12,529 nt of DNA, taken from DYIB01 sp049320945. GTDB taxonomy: Bacteria; Pseudomonadota; Gammaproteobacteria; Burkholderiales; Rhodocyclaceae. The stretch is from contig JBMOQT010000089.1 in the NCBI GenBank assembly GCA_049320945.1, forward strand, positions 1-12,529, written 5' to 3'. A program made the translations under genes and the position numbers. Within the stretch, counting starts at the first letter, position 1. Every line of letters starts with the position of its first letter. Of this stretch, positions 1 to 7,165 are shown in pieces. The notes beneath the pieces are model-generated. The model was not told the origin of the DNA. It searched no databases and saw only the letters and a program-made list of their open reading frames with translations.

Positions 1-16
1 CGCCGCACGGCGGATT

Positions 17-83
17 CCCCACCGGGATCACCGTCCCGCTGGGGCGGCTCCCGATGGGTATTTTTCCCGGAAGGAGATCGTTC
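17..83 (+). promoter_or_regulatory. Structured 5' leader, copy 1, upstream of the 84-653 gene
   Basis: Two hairpins lie directly before the start codon. In hairpin 1, CCCCA (17-21) pairs with TGGGG (40-44) and CGGGA (23-27) with TCCCG (34-38), leaving a C-C mismatch and a 6-nt loop. In hairpin 2, CTCC (48-51) pairs with GGAG (73-76) and TGGG (55-58) with CCCG (66-69, one wobble) around a T-rich loop. The Shine-Dalgarno AAGGAG (71-76) sits in the 3' arm, so the fold would hide it. The same layout recurs at 1128-1196, with nearly the same distance from the first CCCC to the ATG (67 versus 69 nt). The element may extend left of the window. A function in translational or transcriptional control is inferred. 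Confidence 0.7.
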
Positions 84-653
84 ATGAAGAAACTCATCAT
101 CACGCTCGGCCAGGATCTGTCGGCGTACGCCACCATCGAGGTGTCGGCGGAAACCGATCTGTCCGACGAGACTCTCGCCGCGATCGCCCGCAAGGCGGTC
201 GAGGACGACGGGACTGTGTTCGACGAGGACTGGTCGACGGTGAACGCGCTTCGCGTCGTTCTCGTGCAGGATGACAGAGGCAATATCATTCGTTCGGATG
301 TGCCGGTCGAATCGTCCTGCTACGAAGGGGGCGTGGCGCTTCAGTCATACCTAAAAGGCGCAATCGGCTTCGATGCGCTCGTCAATTCGGCGTTGCAAGC
401 CAAATTGATCGAGCCGTCGGAGCAGGTCGCGATGGCGGGCCGCCGGACGACTGCTGAGGGCGCGGAAACCGCGTCCATTCCGCCTGCTGTGCAGGGATGC
501 GGCGATGCCGCTCTCCCCGCCGCCGCAGCTGATCTGCTGGCGATGCTCGAAGCATGCGAGGCGGTGTTGGCGGGCGAAGGCGGCCACGAGGGCGGATTGT
601 TCCTCGAAGAGGTACGCGCCGTCATCGCCAAGGCAAAGGGGCAGTCCTCATGA
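84..653 (+). CDS. Hypothetical protein of mobile-element type, 189 aa
   Basis: I do not recognise a named family. The start at 84 is chosen because AAGGAG (71-76) lies 7 nt upstream; the in-frame ATG at 54 falls inside the leader hairpins and has no ribosome site. The first 80 or so residues begin MKKLIITLGQDLSAY and look like an acidic alpha/beta domain (strand, acidic helix, then LRVVLVQDD). A middle stretch rich in Ala, Gly and Thr (about 115-150) looks like a linker. The C-terminal 40 residues look helical (LLAMLEACEAVLAG, then FLEEVRAVIAKAKG), resembling a short tail I recall from phage and plasmid proteins. There is no signal peptide or membrane segment, so it is probably cytoplasmic. 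Its stop codon overlaps the next start (ATGA), suggesting translational coupling. Its leader matches that of the large helicase gene, suggesting shared control. Confidence 0.8.
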   Translation: MKKLIITLGQDLSAYATIEVSAETDLSDETLAAIARKAVEDDGTVFDEDWSTVNALRVVLVQDDRGNIIRSDVPVESSCYEGGVALQSYLKGAIGFDALVNSALQAKLIEPSEQVAMAGRRTTAEGAETASIPPAVQGCGDAALPAAAADLLAMLEACEAVLAGEGGHEGGLFLEEVRAVIAKAKGQSS

Positions 654-940
654 CGGCCCTCAGCCTGGAAAACCCCGCCTACGTCGGGCAGACGAAGGCG
701 CGGTGGGGGCAACGTCTGCCCAGAAGGATGGGCGTCATCGAGTTCTCCGGAACCGGTGACCCCGCCTTCGGCGGCAGTGCCGACGACCGACCTCTCGGCA
801 TCAATGGCTTGATTCTGGAGCGGGGCTCCAATGCGCCTCGCACTGAGTTCGAGACCATTGAGCAAGCCCATAAGGCGGCCAAGGCCATCAAGAACCGTCG
901 TCCCAACTCCATCCTCGGCGTTCTGCCGTCGTGGCGTTGA
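650..940 (+). CDS. Hypothetical protein, 96 aa
   Basis: Starts at an ATG overlapping the upstream stop codon (ATGA at 650-653), with a weak AAGGGG ribosome site at 636-641; coupling to the previous gene is likely. The product is small and basic, begins MTALSLENPAYVGQTKARWG and ends in a basic stretch (AHKAAKAIKNRRPNSILGVLPSWR is the region, about residues 73-96). It has no signal peptide, membrane segment or catalytic motif that I can identify. The frame is open from the overlap to the stop, and a terminator-like hairpin follows 20 bp downstream, which supports a real gene ending a two-gene unit. I cannot assign a function. Confidence 0.65.
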   Translation: MTALSLENPAYVGQTKARWGQRLPRRMGVIEFSGTGDPAFGGSADDRPLGINGLILERGSNAPRTEFETIEQAHKAAKAIKNRRPNSILGVLPSWR

Positions 941-960
941 GTCCCGGTAGCCGTCTCACC

Positions 961-984
961 GCCCCGCGTTCGCGCGGGGCTTTC
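961..984 (+). terminator. Terminator-like hairpin after the two-gene unit
   Basis: A perfect 8-bp stem, GCCCCGCG / CGCGGGGC with a TTCG tetraloop (961-980), is followed by TTTCCC. It lies 20 bp after the stop at 940. The T-tract is short, so termination may be partial, with read-through into the large downstream gene. Confidence 0.55.
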
Positions 985-1092
985 CCGAGCCGATTCCATG
1001 CGTCGGCTGCGGAAAGCCGAATTCTTCCGGTCGGGTAACCGATAGGACGAACGGTCGTAGCTGGCGACCCGAAACAAGCAGCGTTCAACCGG

Positions 1093-1196
1093 TCATCGCG
1101 GGACGCCGCGATGACTTTCACCAACAGCCCCTGCGGGATGCTTTCGTCCCGCGAGGGGCGAAGTGTCTCCGGGGGCTTTTTGTTTCCGGAGACAAC
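1093..1196 (+). promoter_or_regulatory. Structured 5' leader, copy 2, upstream of the methylase-helicase gene
   Basis: Three hairpins run up to the ATG at 1197. First, TCATCGCG (1093-1100) pairs with CGCGATGA (1107-1114). Second, CCCCT (1128-1132) pairs with AGGGG (1154-1158) and GCGGGA (1133-1138) with TCCCGC (1147-1152), with G1153 bulged and an 8-nt loop. Third, GTCTCCGG (1165-1172) pairs perfectly with CCGGAGAC (1186-1193) around a loop containing CTTTTT. The only plausible ribosome site, GGAG (1188-1191), lies in the 3' arm of the third stem. The second and third hairpins match those at 17-83. The family recalled as closest is the radC RNA motif, described upstream of DNA-interacting proteins on mobile elements; that match is not tested here. 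Confidence 0.75.
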
Positions 1197-4100
1197 ATGA
1201 AACTCAAAGCACTCGCCGAGGCAGTCATGTGGCTGCCCGGCTTCGCGCCCGACGAAGACCCGATCGAAGTTCTCGGGGTCGCCGGCGAGCGGCGGGAAGC
1301 GGAGGTCATCCCCTTCCCCGAAAGAAGGGCGGCGATCGCCGCCAAGAGCGTTTGGCCGCGCCTCGATGAGTCCGTTTTCGCCGGCCTTGCCGGTGACGTG
1401 ACGAAGTTCGAAGCGAATCTTGCCGCTGTCGAGCTCCTGCGCAGGTTGGAGGCCGAGCACCGGCATCCGACTGTCGATGAGCGAGCCATCCTCAATCGAT
1501 ACACCGGCTGGGGTGGTCTGCCGCAAGTGTTCAACCTGGATCAAAGGGATCGCTCTTGGGGCGCCCGTGCCGAGCGCCTCAAAGGGCTGCTGACGGCGGC
1601 CGAACACAAATCGGCCGAAGCCAGCACGCCGAACGCCCATTACACCTCGCTGGAAGTCATCGAGGCCATGTGGGCGATGGTGCAGCGGCTCGGCTTCAAG
1701 GGCGGTCGCATCCTGGAGCCGGCGGCTGGTGTCGGGTACTTCCTGGGTGCCATGCCGGAGGAGGTCGCCAGGAACTCGCGCGTCACGGCGATCGAACTCG
1801 ACGATCTGTCGGCCCGCGTGCTGGGGGCGCTTTACGGCGCCTTCGGTGTCGAGGTCATGCAGGGCGGATTCGAGAGCGCCCGGCTGCCGGCCGAGTACTT
1901 CGATCTCGCGATCGGCAACGTGCCGTTCGGCAACTACCAGGTGGCCGAGCTGCGCAACGTGCCCTACCAGAGCTTCCTGATCCACGACTATTTCTTCGCG
2001 AAGACCTTGGATCTGGTGCGCCCAGGCGGGCTCGTGGCGTTCATCACGTCCTCCGGGACGTTGGACAAGCACGACGATCGCGTGCGCCGGTACCTGGGCG
2101 CGAAAGCCGATCTGGTGGCCGCCGTCAGGCTGCCGAACACGGCGTTCAAGAAGATCGCCAACACCGAAGTCACGACCGACATCGTGATCCTCCAGAAGCC
2201 TCTGGCCGGCAAGACAGCCGTGCGCCGGTGGATGGAATCGGTGGCGATCCCTTCGTCCTCTCCGATCTACGGGCAACCGTACTCGTGGGGCGGACATACC
2301 TTGTTCGCAAACCAACACTTTGCGGAGAACCCCCAGTGGGTGATCGGCAAGCTGCGGCTGTGCGACAACGGCTACGGCAAGTCCACGGGTTGCCTGTTCG
2401 ACGGCGATCTGCCCGAGGCTTTACGCGAACGGACCGGCTGGCTGCCGGAGGGCATCTACACGTCCCGCGAGGAAGATGTCGAACGCGGCCACGTCGTGAA
2501 GCTCACGCTCACCGAGCAGCACCGCCCGGGCTTCCGGGTGATCGACGGCAAGGTGTACGAGATCAGCGGCTCGGAAGCAGTGCTCTACAAGGCGCCGCAG
2601 AAGACGCTGGAGCGCATCGCCGGCCTGGTCGAAATCCGTGAAGCTGCGCGCAAACTCATCAAGGCCCAGGCCGACACCGAGGACGATGCTCTGCTGGGCA
2701 CCTATCGGGTGGCGCTCAACGTCGCCTATGACGCCTTCCTCGCCAGGCACGGATTCATCCATGCCAAGGCGAACCGGCAAGCCTTCAGGGGCGATCCGGA
2801 TTTGCCACTGCTGATGTCGCTGGAACGGTGGGACGAAGAAACTCAGAGCGCCGAGAAGGCCGATATCTTCAATCGGCGGACGGTCGGGGTGTTCATGCGC
2901 GTCGAGCGGTGCGAGTCGTCGCAAGAAGCGCTGATCGCCGCGATCGTCGAGAAGGGCCGGGTCGACGAGAGCCGGATCGGCGAGTTGCTCGGGAAACCGG
3001 GCAGCGATGCCATGCAGGAACTGGAAGACATGGGGGCCGTATTCCTCGACCCGGAAACGGGAAGGTGGGAGACGGCCGACGCCTATCTCTCCGGCAACGT
3101 CCGCCACAAGCGGACGGCTGCCAGGGTGGCGGGCGAGCGGTTTGCCGGCAACGTGAAGGCGCAGGAAGCGGTCATCCCGGCCGACCTGGCACCCCATGAG
3201 ATCGGCGCGCGCATCGGATCCACCTGGATTCCGACGAGCGACTACGAGGCGTTCCTGAACGAAATCCTGGAGTGCGGTGAAAACCAGGTGTCGTTCAGTG
3301 CGACGGCCGGCGCGTGGCATGTGGAACCCGACTGGCGGACCCGAACGTCTGTGGCAGCAACGCAGACCCATGGCACCCAGCGTGCAAACGCGGTTTCCCT
3401 CTTTGAGCAGGCGTTGAATCAGACGGTGCCGACGGTCTACGACCCAAGCCCGGATGATGGTGACAAGCGTGTGGTCAACCAGGTGGAGACCATCGCCGCG
3501 CGGGAGAAGCAGCAGCAACTCAAGGAGAAGTTCGTCGAGTGGCTGTGGGCTGACGAGGTGAGGGCGCAGCGATTGGTTCGTCTCTACAACGACACCATGA
3601 ACTGCACCGTGCCCCGTCGCTATGACGGCCGGCACCTGGTGCTGCCAGGGTTCTCCCAAGTGTATCGGTTGCACGAGCACCAGCGTGACGCCATCTGGCG
3701 TGTCGTGGCAAGCAGCAGGAACACATTGCTTGCCCATGTGGTCGGGGCCGGAAAGACCCTGACCATGATCTGCGCCGGCATGGAACTTCGCCGTCTCGGC
3801 AAGGCTGGCAAACCCATGTATGTGGTCCCCAACCACATGCTCGAGCAGTTCGCCGCCGAATTCCTGCGGGCGTATCCGGGTGCCAATCTCCTGATGGCCG
3901 GCAAGGACGATCTGCAGGGCGATAAGCGCAGGGCGCTGATGTCCCGGATCGCCACCGGCGACTGGGATGGCGTGCTCATCACGCATGCGTCGTTCGAGCG
4001 TCTGAAGATGAGCGACGAGTTCATGGAGGAGTATGTCCAGAACGAAATCGACCTCATCGAGGACGCCATTCGTGCCGAGAAGCAGGACCGCGGCAACCGC

Positions 4101-6098
4101 ATCGTCAAGGAGCTCGCCCGTGCGAAGAAGGCGTGGGAAGCCAAGCTGGCCAAGCTGTCCGGAAAGGCGAAGAAGGACGATCTCCTGAGCTTCGAGGATC
4201 TGGGCATCGACTGGCTGTTTATCGACGAGGCGCATTTCTTCAAGAATCTCTGGCGCTTCACCAAGATGACGCGGGTCGCCGGATTGCCCAACAGCAATTC
4301 GGAACGGGCATTCGACATGTTCGTCAAGACCCGCTATGTCATGGAAGGGCATGGCGGCAGGGCAGGGGTGGTGTTCGCCACCGGCACGCCGGTTGCCAAC
4401 AGCATGGCCGAAATGTGGGTCATGCAGCGGTACTTGCAGCCAAAGACGCTCGATGCCTTCCAGGTGGGGATGTTCGACACCTGGGCCGGCAATTTCGGTG
4501 AGTCGGTGACGGCGCTGGAATTGGCGCCGGATGGCGGCGGCTACCGGATGCAGACCCGCTTTGCGCGGTTCGTCAATCTTCCCGAACTGATGTCGATGTT
4601 CGGCGAGGTGGCGGACATACGCACGGCGCAGATGCTGAATCTCCCGGTGCCGAAAGCCCACAAGGAAACGGTGACGGCGAAGTCGACGCCGGAACTGAAA
4701 GCCTACGTCCAGACCCTCGTGGCACGGGCGGAGGACGTCAGGAACGGCAAGGTCACGCCCTCCGAGGACAACATGCTGGCGGTGACCAATGACGGCCGCA
4801 AGGCTGCGTTGGACATGCGGCTGGTCGATCCTCTGGGCTGCGACTACGAAGGAAGCAAGGTCAACCTCTGCGCTCAAAAGGTGTACGGGGTGTGGCAAGA
4901 GTCGGCTGGCTTCAAGGGCACTCAGATCGTGTTCTGCGATCTGTCCACGCCCCAGTCGGACGGCCGCTTCAGCGTCTATCAAGACCTGCGTCACAAATTG
5001 GTCGAGATGGGTGTGCCGGGTGCGGAGATTGCCTTCATTCACGACTACGAGAGCGATTCCGCCAAAGGGGAGCTTTTCAAGGCCGTGCGCGACGGGCGTA
5101 TCCGCGTCCTGCTGGGTAGCACCGGCAAGATGGGGGTCGGCACGAACGTGCAGACTCGGCTGGTGGCGCTTCACCACCTGGATGCCCCGTGGCGTCCGGC
5201 GGACGTGGAACAGCGGGAGGGCCGCATCGTTCGGCAGGGCAACCTGAACGAGCAGGTGTGGATCTACCGCTATGTCACCGAAGGCTCGTTCGATGCGTAT
5301 ATCTGGCAGACCCTCGAGACCAAGGCGCGGTTCATCGCCCAGGTCATGCAAGGGGATACCGGCATGCGCAGCGCCGAGGATGTGGAGCTGGCCGCACTGT
5401 CCTATGCCGAGGTGAAAGCCTTGGCGTCGGGCAACCCGCTGGTGCTGGAAAAGGCCGGCGTCGACACCGAGCTTGCCAAGCTGTCGCTGCTCAAATCCCA
5501 GTGGGATCAGCAGCAATGGCGCAACAAACAGGAGTTGGCCAGTCTGCCCTCCCGCATCGAGCGGATCAAGGGGCGCATCGCCGCCATTGAGGCCGACATC
5601 GCGGTTCGCCGCGACGTGTCCGGAAGTCGGTTCCTCATGGAAGTCGAGGGGAAACGATATTCGGATCGCGCCGAGGCCGGAAACGCGCTCCTGCACGCCG
5701 TGCATGGGGTTCGCTACGGCAGCGAACGCGTCATCGGTCAAGTTGCCGGTTTCCGTGTGGCCGCGAAAGCGGCTGCGGTCAGGGAGTTCGGCAAGGCACT
5801 GGTGATCAAGGGGAGCATTGACTATGAGGCTGGCCGGGCGGAATCGCCGATCGGCTTCGTTAAGGTGCTCGAGAATGTGCTGCATCGGATGGAGTTGATA
5901 CTCGAAGAAGAACGCGAGCATCTGGCCCGGACGGAAAAGCGCATGGCCGACATCCTGGTCGAGGTCACTAAGCCTTTCGACAAGGCCGAGCGGCTGGCCT
6001 GGCTCCAGCAGCGCCAGCGGGAGATTGAAGAAGCACTCGATCTCACGAAGGGCGACATAGCAGCAGCTGAAGAGGCGGAAGTCTCGGAAACCACGTGA
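1197..6098 (+). CDS. Giant N6-adenine methyltransferase / SNF2-type helicase fusion (DarB-like), 1633 aa
   Basis: The N-terminal half carries a Rossmann methyltransferase: SAM-binding motif LEPAAGVGYF (about 173-182) and a motif IV of NVPF (241-244), a variant of the usual NPPY/F of adenine methylases. The C-terminal half carries a superfamily 2 helicase: Walker A HVVGAGKT (847-854), DEAH (1010-1013), ATGTP motif III (1061-1065) and motif VI QREGRIVRQGN (1339-1349). A predicted coiled coil follows (about 1425-1475), then a C-terminal module (KPFDKAERL..EIEEALDL) I recall as typical of large plasmid and ICE helicases. No nuclease motif is evident, unlike Type ISP restriction enzymes, whose order is also nuclease-helicase-methylase. 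DarB of phage P1 and relatives on conjugative elements protect incoming DNA from restriction; that role here is inferred. The start follows GGAGACAAC and sits in a structured leader. A strong terminator follows 7 bp after the stop. Confidence 0.93.
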   Translation: MKLKALAEAVMWLPGFAPDEDPIEVLGVAGERREAEVIPFPERRAAIAAKSVWPRLDESVFAGLAGDVTKFEANLAAVELLRRLEAEHRHPTVDERAILNRYTGWGGLPQVFNLDQRDRSWGARAERLKGLLTAAEHKSAEASTPNAHYTSLEVIEAMWAMVQRLGFKGGRILEPAAGVGYFLGAMPEEVARNSRVTAIELDDLSARVLGALYGAFGVEVMQGGFESARLPAEYFDLAIGNVPFGNYQVAELRNVPYQSFLIHDYFFAKTLDLVRPGGLVAFITSSGTLDKHDDRVRRYLGAKADLVAAVRLPNTAFKKIANTEVTTDIVILQKPLAGKTAVRRWMESVAIPSSSPIYGQPYSWGGHTLFANQHFAENPQWVIGKLRLCDNGYGKSTGCLFDGDLPEALRERTGWLPEGIYTSREEDVERGHVVKLTLTEQHRPGFRVIDGKVYEISGSEAVLYKAPQKTLERIAGLVEIREAARKLIKAQADTEDDALLGTYRVALNVAYDAFLARHGFIHAKANRQAFRGDPDLPLLMSLERWDEETQSAEKADIFNRRTVGVFMRVERCESSQEALIAAIVEKGRVDESRIGELLGKPGSDAMQELEDMGAVFLDPETGRWETADAYLSGNVRHKRTAARVAGERFAGNVKAQEAVIPADLAPHEIGARIGSTWIPTSDYEAFLNEILECGENQVSFSATAGAWHVEPDWRTRTSVAATQTHGTQRANAVSLFEQALNQTVPTVYDPSPDDGDKRVVNQVETIAAREKQQQLKEKFVEWLWADEVRAQRLVRLYNDTMNCTVPRRYDGRHLVLPGFSQVYRLHEHQRDAIWRVVASSRNTLLAHVVGAGKTLTMICAGMELRRLGKAGKPMYVVPNHMLEQFAAEFLRAYPGANLLMAGKDDLQGDKRRALMSRIATGDWDGVLITHASFERLKMSDEFMEEYVQNEIDLIEDAIRAEKQDRGNRIVKELARAKKAWEAKLAKLSGKAKKDDLLSFEDLGIDWLFIDEAHFFKNLWRFTKMTRVAGLPNSNSERAFDMFVKTRYVMEGHGGRAGVVFATGTPVANSMAEMWVMQRYLQPKTLDAFQVGMFDTWAGNFGESVTALELAPDGGGYRMQTRFARFVNLPELMSMFGEVADIRTAQMLNLPVPKAHKETVTAKSTPELKAYVQTLVARAEDVRNGKVTPSEDNMLAVTNDGRKAALDMRLVDPLGCDYEGSKVNLCAQKVYGVWQESAGFKGTQIVFCDLSTPQSDGRFSVYQDLRHKLVEMGVPGAEIAFIHDYESDSAKGELFKAVRDGRIRVLLGSTGKMGVGTNVQTRLVALHHLDAPWRPADVEQREGRIVRQGNLNEQVWIYRYVTEGSFDAYIWQTLETKARFIAQVMQGDTGMRSAEDVELAALSYAEVKALASGNPLVLEKAGVDTELAKLSLLKSQWDQQQWRNKQELASLPSRIERIKGRIAAIEADIAVRRDVSGSRFLMEVEGKRYSDRAEAGNALLHAVHGVRYGSERVIGQVAGFRVAAKAAAVREFGKALVIKGSIDYEAGRAESPIGFVKVLENVLHRMELILEEEREHLARTEKRMADILVEVTKPFDKAERLAWLQQRQREIEEALDLTKGDIAAAEEAEVSETT

Positions 6099-6104
6099 CA
6101 GCAC

Positions 6105-6141
6105 ACCCCGGTTCCTCTCGCGAGGGCCGGGGTTCTTTTTT
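6105..6141 (+). terminator. Intrinsic terminator of the methylase-helicase gene
   Basis: ACCCCGG (6105-6111) pairs with CCGGGGT (6127-6133); an inner CCTC/GAGG pairing (6114-6117 with 6122-6125, approximately) extends the hairpin. The stem is followed by TCTTTTTT (6134-6141). It begins 7 bp after the stop at 6098. On the - strand no T-tract follows the stem, so it should act on rightward transcripts only. The rest of the convergent gap (6142-6218) shows no clear terminator for the leftward operon. Confidence 0.85.
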
Positions 6142-6218
6142 GCCTGCACGCAGGGCACACTCGCTAATGCCACTCGTCTGATATGAGTAGCCGTTGCCCA
6201 TCGGGAGCCACCCGGAAA

Positions 6219-6734
6219 TCAGTGCAATCCCGATGCCAGCCCTCCGGACGACGAGCAGGTTTCCAGAAGCTCTACAATTGCCGTGTGACCCCTGGCGCGC
6301 GCAACCCATCCCGCATCATGCCCGTCCGAATCGATCTCATCCAGACGGGCACCCCCCGCAATCAGCACTCGTACGACTTCCTCGTAGCCCTTGTAGGCCG
6401 CCCAGAACAAGGGCCATTCGCCGTCCAGAGTCCTCCGGTTGGGGTCGGCGCCGCGTGCTACCAGAGAGGTCACGATATCGGCATGGCCGTTGAAGGCGGC
6501 CCAGAACAACGGGGTCCATCCCTTGCGGTCAGGCAGATCGATATCCGCGCCGTGCGCCAACAGGGCGTCGATGATCGACCATTGCCGACGATACGCAGCG
6601 AGGAACAGCGCGCCGCAACCCTCGGCATTCCGCCAGTCAATGGACAGCCGTTGGTCCAGGCAACGCAGCACGCCAGCCACGTCTCCGGCATCCATGGCAT
6701 CGAGAAGTGCGCGCTCGTCGTCCACGGGGATCAC
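6219..6734 (-). CDS. Ankyrin-repeat protein at the end of the metal efflux operon, about 171 aa
   Basis: Ankyrin repeats are clear. Numbered from the GTG start, repeats span about 38-69, 71-102, 104-135 and 137-160, with hallmark segments such as GWTPLFWAAFNGHADIV and LLAHGADIDLPDRKG; a degenerate repeat lies at about 8-33. Aromatic LFWAA replaces the usual LHLAA in two repeats. There is no signal peptide or membrane helix, so it is probably cytoplasmic and binds a protein partner. The open frame extends to an ATG at 6821, but that would overlap the lipoprotein gene by about 90 bp. The GTG at 6734, overlapping the upstream stop as GTGA, is preferred and implies translational coupling; ATG at 6695 is the alternative. 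It is the last gene of the leftward operon. Its partner is unknown; the PII-like protein or the pump's cytoplasmic face are guesses. Confidence 0.85.
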   Translation of the reverse strand: MIPVDDERALLDAMDAGDVAGVLRCLDQRLSIDWRNAEGCGALFLAAYRRQWSIIDALLAHGADIDLPDRKGWTPLFWAAFNGHADIVTSLVARGADPNRRTLDGEWPLFWAAYKGYEEVVRVLIAGGARLDEIDSDGHDAGWVARARGHTAIVELLETCSSSGGLASGLH

Positions 6735-7153
6735 TTCGTCACACGTTGAAACGCGACCTCGCCGTTGCTTGGCCTCTTGCAGCGTAGTCGCCAATCGTCC
6801 CCATGTCGGAGGTGGTCGCATTCCAGTGTGTCGCCGTTGGCAGCCGTCAGGGTGGTGGAGCCATAGAGGAACTTCATCTCCTGCTTGATGTTCGGGTGCT
6901 TGTGGGCGGGTTCCCAGCCAAAGCGGCGCGCTTGCTTCCCGGTTTCATCCCTTTCCAGTTCGCCGGCATCGCCGACATACGTCTTGCCGTCGATGGAGAC
7001 GCTGATGTGTGCCGTCCCGAACAAGACGGGAAGGCTCTCGACGGTGGCGGATGCCGAGTTGCCCGATACCGGCTTGAGCAGCGATGTCTGCGTGCAGGCC
7101 ACCAGCGCGGGCACTGCGGCGAACATTGCCAAGAGTCTCATTGCGGCTTTCAT
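6731..7153 (-). CDS. Small periplasmic lipoprotein B, 140 aa
   Basis: A lipoprotein signal runs through residues 1-20, with basic start MKAAMR, a hydrophobic core and lipobox LVAC (Cys20). The mature part contains a predicted beta segment, ISVSIDGKTY (50-59), then an RRFGWEPAHKH stretch and two cysteines, C112 and C125, near AANG (104-107) and a final NG (130-131). The same pattern occurs in the lipoprotein at 7533-7967, so I judge the two paralogous. A strong GAGGAGG-type ribosome site overlaps the stop of the PII-like gene. No named family is recognised. The product is probably anchored in a membrane facing the periplasm, where the two cysteines could form a disulfide or bind metal (inference). 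Its place in the efflux operon suggests a role in metal handling. Confidence 0.85.
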   Translation of the reverse strand: MKAAMRLLAMFAAVPALVACTQTSLLKPVSGNSASATVESLPVLFGTAHISVSIDGKTYVGDAGELERDETGKQARRFGWEPAHKHPNIKQEMKFLYGSTTLTAANGDTLECDHLRHGDDWRLRCKRPSNGEVAFQRVTK

Positions 7154-7165
7154 TGGACCTCCTCA
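7154..7165 (-). promoter_or_regulatory. Ribosome binding site overlapping the PII-like stop codon
   Basis: Read on the - strand, TGAGGAGGTCCA precedes the ATG at 7153. The TGA is the stop of the PII-like gene and GAGGAGG is a near-perfect Shine-Dalgarno. Termination and re-initiation are therefore probably linked. Confidence 0.8.

Noticed and set aside
54..83. Upstream ATG at 54 as start of the first gene
   Set aside because: It lies within the leader hairpins with no ribosome site, while ATG 84 has AAGGAG at the right distance.
1197..6098. Type ISP restriction-modification enzyme (LlaGI-like)
   Set aside because: Those enzymes have a nuclease domain first, then helicase, then methylase. 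Here the methylase precedes the helicase and no nuclease motif is visible.
2421..6173. Long antisense open frame (1250 codons) opposite the methylase-helicase gene, and a similar one at 888-2318
   Set aside because: High GC leaves few stops on the opposite strand. The + strand frame has clear methylase and helicase motifs; the antisense product has no recognisable domain and is rich in Arg, His and Leu, as expected for a shadow frame.
6735..6821. ATG at 6821 as start of the ankyrin gene
   Set aside because: It would overlap the lipoprotein B coding sequence by about 90 bp, and the extra N-terminus has no ankyrin pattern; GTG 6734 or ATG 6695 are more sensible.
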